From: Flavobacteriales bacterium | GTDB taxonomy: Bacteria > Bacteroidota > Bacteroidia > Flavobacteriales > Flavobacteriaceae | Direction: 5' to 3' | NCBI GenBank assembly: GCA_027023475.1 | Contig: JALVVJ010000066.1 | Coordinates: 1-47,491 of the forward strand | DNA length: 47,491 nucleotides | Shown here: piece by piece, positions 1 through 7,200 of the stretch | How positions within the stretch are numbered: the first letter of the stretch is position 1 | Layout of the letters: each line of letters starts with the position of its first letter | Translations under genes and position numbers: made by a program | Notes under the pieces: generated by a model | What the model saw: the letters and a program-made list of their open reading frames with translations, nothing else | What the model was told of the DNA's origin: nothing | The model's database searches: none

Positions 1-499
1 CGCGAAGCGCGCCGCGGCGGGGCATCGTCCGTTGCTTCAAGCGGCGGAGCGCTTTCGCACCGGCCGCCCCGAAATCCGGCGCCGGCCGGGCTGTCCGCTC
101 AAATGCGGCTCGGGCCGCACCGGCATTTCGGCGCCTTCGGCGCCCCCGCGGTGCGTGGGGCTTCCCATTGTCAGCCTCCGCCTGCGGGAAAATGCTCGGG
201 CGCCCCTTCGCCGCATAACCGCTTCCATCCCTGGCGCAATTTACGCGCGATAAATCGCGCGTCCACAATGGAACATCCTGCCTTGGTTGGAATATCCGGT
301 TTATGCTTGTCCGCTACTGCAAACATTGAAGGCGAAACCGCGTAGCGGGTTCGCCGGCCCCCGAGGAGACCAAAGGGCTCCGAGGGCCGCGAGGAGACGC
401 AAAGCGGCTCCGAAGCGAGCGAAGGGAAACAAGGCGCGGCCTGTGCGTTGGCTTTCGGAAGCCGCAGGTTTCCGAAGCAGCGTAGCAAGACAAAGGGCG

Positions 500-527
500 C
501 CGGCCCCGCGCGTGAGCGCGGGGCCGG
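500..527 (+). repeat. Perfect 12-bp hairpin of the repeat module, copy A
   Basis: Positions 500-511 pair perfectly with 516-527 around a GTGA loop. The equivalent hairpins in copies B, C and D keep about twelve pairs but have loops GGA, GAA and GAA and one bulged base, so stem pairing is retained while the sequence changes. Confidence 0.8.
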
Positions 528-617
528 CGGCGCAAAATCCCGGCAGGGTTTTCCGGGAATGGCATAGTCGAAACTTTAAATCATTTGTTGTCAATTGCCG
601 CAAAATTTTGCGCCGCC
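526..617 (+). repeat. Inverted 12-mers bracketing a 68-nt variable segment, copy A
   Basis: GGCGGCGCAAAA (526-537) and its exact inverted complement TTTTGCGCCGCC (606-617) enclose 68 nt (538-605) that match the other copies only weakly. The same arrangement is found in copies B, C and D with 69, 68 and 69 nt. Confidence 0.85.
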
Positions 618-730
618 GGCAGCGGAATTCCATTCCGCCGCCGGCGCCCTGACGGCTTGCGGAGCCGCGTAACTTGTCCCGCACATTGCGTAGCAATGTC
701 GGGAGGCGACCGTAGGGCGCCGGAGCATCA

Positions 731-765
731 AAATAAAAATCCGGCACCCGAAGGCACCGGATAAA
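731..765 (-). terminator. Rho-independent terminator after the btuB-btuG operon
   Basis: On the minus strand, ATCCGG pairs with CCGGAT (739-762). The inner stem has two G-T pairs and two C-G pairs closed by a TTCG loop, and a T-rich tract follows (731-740). It lies about 20 bases beyond the btuG-like stop codon. A-rich sequence on the other side could make it work in both directions. Confidence 0.75.
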
Positions 766-784
766 AAATTCTACATATAAAACC

Positions 785-1897
785 TTACCGGTCGGAACGG
801 TTGAAAAGGACGCTGTTGGGTAAGAATCCTACGTTCAGCTCGGTTACCTTATGATAGTTTTGCGTGTCGTAAACCACGGTTTTTCCGGCGGTTTGATAAT
901 CCACGGCATCGGTTACAAAGAGCTTGCCATCGTGATAGTAAAGTCCGTAGGCCTTGGTAACATCGCCGTTCAAATCCACCACAGCCGAAGCAGGTAAACT
1001 GCTGTCGTTGAAGCTCATAGCATAAATTTTTCCGTCGAGGGTAAAATACATTTTGTGATTGTCGGCATTGTAGGCCAAATATTCGGGATGTTGGTCGGTT
1101 TGAAAATCGAATTCCTTGACGGCCGTGTCGGTGGCCGGATCAATGATTTGCAGTTTACCGCCTGTTTCGTTACCCGTCCAAGAACCGTTTCCGGTGCTGA
1201 GCACCCAGATATGCCCGTCGCTATCCTTGGCCAGAAACTTGGGACGGTCGCCGGTGGTAATTTCGGTAAGCGTTTGTTTGGACACCGGGTCGAGCACCAA
1301 AACTTTGTTTCGGGATTGGCTTACGCCTGCAATGCCCAGGTAGAGTTTGCTGTTTTGGTAAACCATTTGGTTGGGGCCCAGATCCACATGTAACGTATCG
1401 GTAACCACGTCATTTTCCAAATCCACCCAAGCCAAGTAATCGTCCTCCACATCGTTCCAATTGCTGTCGAACACTTCGCCCCAGTTGGACATAACGGCAT
1501 AGCGGTCGGAAACTTTGACCATATAGCGTGGCGCCTTAACATAGGAATTCATAATGCCTTTGTGTTTCATATCCCAACGGCCTGCCACCACCACACGGTC
1601 GGAGTTATTGACCAGGAAATAGATTTTGTCGCCATTGACAAACATGGATTGGGCAATATCGCCCAGGGTTTGGTTGTCGTTTACATTGGCATACACGTCG
1701 TTTTCCACCTGTTGAAGGTCTTCGGACAGAAAGCTGACCGAGCTGTTGTCGTGCATAAATTGTCCTTCGTTGAGCACGAAATATCCACCGTCGTAGTCGC
1801 CTTTGGGCGGAATGGGTTTGGGTTGTTTACAACGGCCGGCCAGGAGTGCTACCATGGCGGCGGAGAAAAGCAGTTTTTTGAAGTGCTGTGTTTTCAT
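785..1897 (-). CDS. btuG: BtuG-like surface lipoprotein (beta-propeller, DUF5074/YncE type)
   Basis: This 370-residue exported protein has repeating strand patterns typical of a YncE/DUF5074 beta-propeller. In Bacteroides, BtuG is a surface propeller lipoprotein that binds corrinoids very tightly and caps the BtuB transporter. Sequence type, position 10 nt after btuB and the upstream cobalamin riboswitch all support that role here. The N-terminus is a signal peptide (residues 1-22) ending in Cys23. The lipobox reads LAGRC, with Arg just before the Cys instead of Gly, Ala or Ser, so lipidation is likely but not certain. The start ATG at 1897 gives a good signal peptide. BtuG function is inferred from context; the propeller family assignment is firmer. 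Confidence 0.72.
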   Translation of the reverse strand: MKTQHFKKLLFSAAMVALLAGRCKQPKPIPPKGDYDGGYFVLNEGQFMHDNSSVSFLSEDLQQVENDVYANVNDNQTLGDIAQSMFVNGDKIYFLVNNSDRVVVAGRWDMKHKGIMNSYVKAPRYMVKVSDRYAVMSNWGEVFDSNWNDVEDDYLAWVDLENDVVTDTLHVDLGPNQMVYQNSKLYLGIAGVSQSRNKVLVLDPVSKQTLTEITTGDRPKFLAKDSDGHIWVLSTGNGSWTGNETGGKLQIIDPATDTAVKEFDFQTDQHPEYLAYNADNHKMYFTLDGKIYAMSFNDSSLPASAVVDLNGDVTKAYGLYYHDGKLFVTDAVDYQTAGKTVVYDTQNYHKVTELNVGFLPNSVLFNRSDR

Positions 1898-1907
1898 AGT
1901 GCGAAAT

Positions 1908-3746
1908 TTAGTTATTATTTTTGGGTTTTAGGTTAATATCATAAGTCAAGCCGATGCTTCCTGTCCGTCCGGGCATGGGGCGTCCGGGCATCCATTCGTA
2001 GTAAGTGTCGAGCAAATTGGATATGTCGAGATCAATGCGAAATCTTTTATAACGCCAACCCGCTTGCAAATCAACCAGCAATATTTGCGGAGCAAAATGT
2101 GTGTTTGAAGCATCGGTGTAGTAGAAACTTTGGAATTTGACCTGCGGGCGCAGGTAAATTTTTTTCCATCCGGCACGCAAACCGGTGGTCCACAAGTATT
2201 GTGGTGTGTAGCTGAGTTGGCCTCCGGTTTGCCGGTCGATGACCCGTTGGATATTGTAGGAGGCCGAAAGACTAAAATTCCACGGGCCGGTAGTTTTTTT
2301 CCACCGCCCGCTCCATTCCAGGCCGCGCGAATGGGTACGTTCGATATTGACCGGATGCCAAAGACCGTTGTTGCCGGGCATCCAACGAATCAGGTTACGG
2401 TTGATGCGATAATATGCCGACAATCGTAGATATAAAGATTTGGACGACCATTGGTGAATCCATTCCCATTCGCTATTACTTTCGGGCCGGAGCGAAGGAT
2501 TGCCGCCGGGTTGCCAATACAGGTCGTTGAAAGTGGGCAGGCGGAAATTCGTAGAGTAGAGTAGGGCAGTTTTGTAGTGGGTAAATGCTTGCCACCCTGC
2601 TTGCACAAAACCCGTGGGCGGAATGGGTGATTCAGGCGTTTTTTGCAAGCGAAGACCTGCTTCCAAATCCACATTTTTGTAGCGGTATTCGGCATTGGCC
2701 GAAAGCGTATGAAGCGGGCGGATATGTCGTTCGAAATTTAGTGTTTGACCTTCGATAAAACTAAACGCATAATTCAAGCGGATGGAAACCGGGCCAAAAC
2801 GATTGTCGTAAGCCGCTTTGAAAAAATAGGAACGTGCCGCGCCCTCGCCTGATACCGGTTCGCCTGCTATATGAAAATACCGGTAATTTTCATCTACCAT
2901 GGCGCCAAGCACATTCAAGGTGCCCCGAAGAAGGTTTCTGTGTTTCCAATTTACTTGCCAAGCGGTTTGCTCCATCAGCAGGCGGCTACGGGAAAGGGTG
3001 GTGCGGGTTCCTGGAAGATAACGGTCGGAATAATTATGCAACAGGTATGTTTGCCACAGGTTTTTCCCTTGTCGGAATCCCGCTCCGAGATTCAAATGCC
3101 GGCCGGTAATGTGAGCGTTACGGTTTACATAGCCGATGGACGGAATACGGAAATCATTATCGTTGTCTTCCAGGTCGGCGCCCAAACGAACGGACCAATG
3201 CTTGCCTGATTGATGCCATTGGATTTGGCCGTAGCGCAATCCGTATTGGCCGGCCCGCAGGTGTGTGCGTATATGCGCGCCTCCATCAAATTCCAAGGGG
3301 TCGTTCATTACCAAGGCACCGGCCATGGCACCGCTGCCGAAAGTTTGGGAGAGCCCGCCGCGATACAGTGCCATTTTTTCCGGTAAACCGGCAGACAGCA
3401 TGTTGAGGTCGGCTTGTCCGTTGAACGGCGAATTGAGCGGAACACCGTTCCAGACTACCAAAACGTGGGATACGGGAGCACCACGCAAACTGAGTCCGGC
3501 CGTCATTCCGGCACCGTAAATCCGGGTTTGAAAGGGTGTTTGTCCGGCCAACCACCGGGCGGGTGTGAGGGCGGTAATTCCGGCGGAGTCGTTCAGGATA
3601 AAAAGAGAATCGGTTTTGGATTCAATAAATCCGGAAGCATAAATGGTTGCCGTATCCAATTGTTGGGGAGGGTAACTTTCATGTTCCTGCGCAAAAATTG
3701 CACGGGAAAGCAAAAGGAACGATATGTAGGCGATAGCTCTGTGCAT
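1908..3746 (-). CDS. btuB: TonB-dependent vitamin B12 receptor BtuB
   Basis: This 612-residue outer-membrane receptor takes up corrinoids using TonB energy. The signal peptide ends in IFAQ near residue 20. A TonB-box-like stretch (LDTATIYAS) follows near residue 30, then a plug domain (including SLRGAPVSHVLVVWNGVPL, about residues 85-105), then a 22-strand-type barrel ending near the C-terminus in an aromatic, alternating pattern. The reading frame is open upstream to 3860, but those codons lie inside the riboswitch, so the ATG at 3746 directly before the signal peptide is the likely start. Riboswitch control and the adjacent BtuG-like gene make cobalamin the probable ligand; size and plug match BtuB rather than SusC. 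Confidence 0.88.
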   Translation of the reverse strand: MHRAIAYISFLLLSRAIFAQEHESYPPQQLDTATIYASGFIESKTDSLFILNDSAGITALTPARWLAGQTPFQTRIYGAGMTAGLSLRGAPVSHVLVVWNGVPLNSPFNGQADLNMLSAGLPEKMALYRGGLSQTFGSGAMAGALVMNDPLEFDGGAHIRTHLRAGQYGLRYGQIQWHQSGKHWSVRLGADLEDNDNDFRIPSIGYVNRNAHITGRHLNLGAGFRQGKNLWQTYLLHNYSDRYLPGTRTTLSRSRLLMEQTAWQVNWKHRNLLRGTLNVLGAMVDENYRYFHIAGEPVSGEGAARSYFFKAAYDNRFGPVSIRLNYAFSFIEGQTLNFERHIRPLHTLSANAEYRYKNVDLEAGLRLQKTPESPIPPTGFVQAGWQAFTHYKTALLYSTNFRLPTFNDLYWQPGGNPSLRPESNSEWEWIHQWSSKSLYLRLSAYYRINRNLIRWMPGNNGLWHPVNIERTHSRGLEWSGRWKKTTGPWNFSLSASYNIQRVIDRQTGGQLSYTPQYLWTTGLRAGWKKIYLRPQVKFQSFYYTDASNTHFAPQILLVDLQAGWRYKRFRIDLDISNLLDTYYEWMPGRPMPGRTGSIGLTYDINLKPKNNN

Positions 3747-3797
3747 AATTCCCTGAACCTTTCGCCCGAAGGTTCCGCTTTTGGGGTTAGTGGATTT

Positions 3798-3953
3798 AGC
3801 AGGTCTCCTGGCTCGCCGCATACTCGGCACGCCTTCCCGTTCGCAGCGGAACAGTGGCATGATGTGCCAAGTGTCGCGGACTCACAGTTGCGGGGACAGC
3901 CCGGGATTTTCACCCGGTTCCCTTTTCATCCGCCGGGGCGGAACTAAATCCGT
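3798..3953 (-). promoter_or_regulatory. Cobalamin riboswitch
   Basis: Read on the minus strand, the region contains the hallmark elements in order: GATGAAAAGGGAACC, GGTGAAAATCCCGGGCTGTC, CCCGCAACTGTGA, GCCACTG, GGGAAGGCG, and the B12 box GAGCCAGGAGACCTGC (complement of about 3801-3816). It ends about 50 nt before the btuB start and should reduce btuB-btuG expression when adenosylcobalamin is plentiful. Confidence 0.96.
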
Positions 3954-3955
3954 AA

Positions 3956-3963
3956 CAAAGATA
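3956..3963 (-). promoter_or_regulatory. Putative -7 box of the btuB operon
   Basis: TATCTTTG on the minus strand matches the Bacteroidota -7 consensus TAnnTTTG and lies just upstream of the riboswitch, placing the transcript start at the aptamer's 5' end. No clear -33 TTTG was seen. Confidence 0.5.
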
Positions 3964-4255
3964 GGGAATTTTGAAATATCATTATACAGACATTCACATT
4001 CGGGTGTTTCTATCTGACAGTCAAATGTTTTTTCAAATGAAGAGTAATAATAAATGACAATTCGGATAAATTGTTGATAAGTTATTGAAAACTTCTGCCA
4101 ATGTTTTGTCCGTTTAATAAAATATATGTGTGTATATTGCAAGCACAGAAAAATATTAAGGGTGAAATATCGAATGCCTTAATTTTCAGATTGTTGCTAA
4201 TGAATCGGCAAAATTCACTTATTATTCTTACCCCGTGTTTGCAAAAATAAATTTT
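3964..4255. other. Divergent intergenic region between the btuB leader and the endonuclease gene
   Basis: About 290 nt of A+T-rich sequence with no convincing gene, tRNA or repeat. It must hold the promoter of the plus-strand endonuclease gene, but no TAnnTTTG box stands out near its start. Confidence 0.6.
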
Positions 4256-7200
4256 ATGAAAAGAAAAATAGTTTCTTTTTTGTTGCTCCTTTTTTCCATC
4301 AACCTGGCCGCCCAAGCTCCTGCCGGCTATTATGATGCTGCCAATGGCAAAACCGGTTATCAATTGAAAACCGCGCTGAAAGACATTATTACCAACGGTC
4401 ATACAGACCAAGGTTATGATGCCTTGTTTTCATTGTACCAAAATTCGGATGTGGATAATTATTATGAAAATGACGGGACGTTGTTGGATATGTATTCCGA
4501 AAAACCTACATCCGGTGATGCTTATGAATATATTCAACCCGATGATAAGTGCACAGCAAATTATAATGCCGAAGGCCAGTGCTATAATAGGGAACACATT
4601 ATGCCGCAATCTGCATTTAGCTCGGCGGCACCAATGAAAGATGACGGACATTTTGTGGTTCCGGCCGATGGCTATGTAAATAATCGCAGGAGTAATTATC
4701 CCTTTGGCATCGTGAATAACCCTTCTTGGACATCGTCCAATGGCAGTAAGGTGGGCCCCAATGCAACGTCCGGCTATTCGGGTACTGTTTTTGAACCGAT
4801 AGATGAATTTAAGGGCGACATTGCCCGGATGCTTTTTTATGTGGCTACACGCTACGAGGACGAAATCGCATCCTGGAACAGCGATATGCTCAACGGAACA
4901 AGCGACCAAGTATTTGCCGATTGGTTTTTGGATATTTTACGCCAATGGCATGCCGATGACCCTGTCAGCCAGCGAGAAATCGACCGGAATGAAGCGGTGT
5001 ATAATTATCAAGGTAACCGTAATCCTTTTATTGACCATCCCGAATGGGTGGAAGAGATTTGGGGCAACAGAAGTACGGCTTCAACCTGTGCTTCCGAGAG
5101 TTTTGCAAATGCTCCGAATCAGAGTTCATATGGAACAATAACTTGGACAGGTGATGATGGTATTGATTGGCAAGCAACTGATGCTCGTTCCGACCAAAAT
5201 TTAAATGGAGACGAAGCTATTATGTTAAGAAATGGTTCATTAACAAATCAAACATCTTTTTCTAATGGTTGTGGTACTTTGGAATTTGATTATGCTAGAA
5301 TTTATTCGGGAAATTCTACTTTAAAAGTATTTGTTAATGGCGTGCAGTATGGAGGAGATATTACGGTTTCTTCTACCAATTCCACCCACTTTTCTGTTGT
5401 TGTAAATGTTTCCGGTAACATAGACGTTGAATTAAGAAACAGTCCTAAAAGAACATTAATTTCCAATTTGCAATGGACCTGTTATAGTGGGTCCGGCCCC
5501 ACCATTACTAACATCACGCATACTCCGTCGCAGGTACATTCATGGGAAACCGTAAGCGTTTCGGCCGATGTAACCGACCCCGACGGCGTGGCGGGTGTGG
5601 AATTGCATTGGGGAACTACGAGCGGGAACTTGAATAATACCATCAATATGAGTTTGTCTTCGGGAAACACTTATGTTACCGATAGCGATATTCCCGCCCA
5701 AGCTGACGGAACCACGGTTTATTATGAAATATACGCCCTGGACAATAATGCCGATGACACCACTTCGCCCGAACAAAGCTACACGGTAAACGATGGCGCC
5801 TGTGCTTCGGAATTGATTATCTCGGAATATGTGGAAGGGAGTGGTAACAATAAATATTTGGAAATATACAACGGAACGGGCAGTACCGTAAATATGGGGG
5901 ACTATCAAATAAAAATTTATTCCAACGGTGGAACATCACCTTCAATTACAATTGCTTTAAACAATATTAATCTGGCCGATGGCGAAGTGTTTGTCATAGC
6001 CCATTCATCGGCCGATGCTTGGAACGGATCACCCGATCAAACAAGCGGAAGTTTATCCTTCAACGGTGATGATGCCGTGGAACTTTACAACACCGCCACC
6101 GGACAGTCGGTGGATATTATCGGGGAAATCGGAAATGACCCTGGCTCGCAATGGGGAAGCGGGTCCACTACAACCTTAGACCATACGCTTGTAAGAAAAT
6201 CCAGCGTAACAGCAGGCGATACCAACGGTTCGGATGCTTTTGACCCGGCCGTAGAGTGGGACGGTTACGCACAGGATGATGTGTCGCATCTCGGTTCACA
6301 TACGATGAATTGCGGTGCTTGTAGTGAACCTACAACCGATGCCACCTTCCATGCCAATTCGCCGCAAAACATTGCCACCACATCGCTTACACTCAATTGG
6401 ACCAACGGCGACGGTGATAACCGCATTGTGGTTATGCGCGAAGGCAGTGCCGTGAGCTTTGTTCCCACCGACGGAAACACCTACACAGCCAACAGCGATT
6501 ACAGTGCGGCAACCGATGTGAGCGGCAACGGTGAATATGTGGTTTACAACGGAAGCGGTTCCACCGTGGATGTAACAGGTCTTACGCCCGGCACCTTGTA
6601 CTACGCCACCATCTATGAATACAATTGTTCGCCCGGTAGCGAAGATTACTACACTTCCGGCACACCGGCCACCGACAGTTTTTACACCACACCCGAAAAA
6701 CCCGATACATTTACGACCGGTTGTGTGGGTGAAACAAGCATTGATTTGACTTGGACGGCTCCCGCAAACGGAAATTATGACGGCTATTTGGTGGTGGCCC
6801 GCGAAGGCGCTACACCGCATTCGGTCAATTCTTTGGATCCCAATACCAATTTGGGCGAAAATTCCGATTATTCGGCGGCGCCGACCTATGGAAGCACTAC
6901 GCCTTATTCGCGAATTTTGTACAAAGGAACCGGAACATCCGTTAGCATTACCGGACTCACCAATGGCACGTCCTACACCTTCGAAGTGTTTGCCTATTCG
7001 GCCAACGGTACGCTCTATCGTTATTCTTCGGGTAAACAACTCACGAAAACCATTGAACTGAACGATGTTACTTCGGCCTATACATCTATTGCCAACCAAC
7101 AAATTACGGTTAGTTGGATCAATCCCGGTAGCGGATGTTTCGACGAAATCCTGGTCGTGGCCAACGAAACCGCCGGCATTGATTTTTCGCCTTCGGGCGA

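Larger units (their letters stand above)
1..728 (+). repeat. G+C-rich composite repeat, copy A (left end cut by window)
   Basis: This noncoding block is far richer in G+C than the neighbouring genes and shares ordered islands with copies B, C and D. The islands are: GGGCTGTCCGCTCAAATGCG near 91-110; CATAACCGCTTCCATCCCTG near 215-234; the palindrome GCGCGATAAATCGCGC at 245-260; the hairpin GGCGAAACCGC..GGGTTCGCC near 331-356; a run of CGNAG mini-hairpins at 360-490; and the inverted pair GGCGGCGCAAAA (526-537) and TTTTGCGCCGCC (606-617). Open frames here do not stay in one frame between copies, so I treat it as noncoding. It lies downstream of the minus-strand B12 operon. Confidence 0.85.

Noticed and set aside
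538-605. CRISPR-like array
   Set aside because: The variable 68/69-nt segments are single, dispersed over the chromosome and bounded by inverted, not direct, repeats; no cas genes are present.
3747-3860. Extended N-terminus of BtuB to position 3860
   Set aside because: These codons lie inside the conserved cobalamin riboswitch, and the internal Met at 3746 starts a proper signal peptide.
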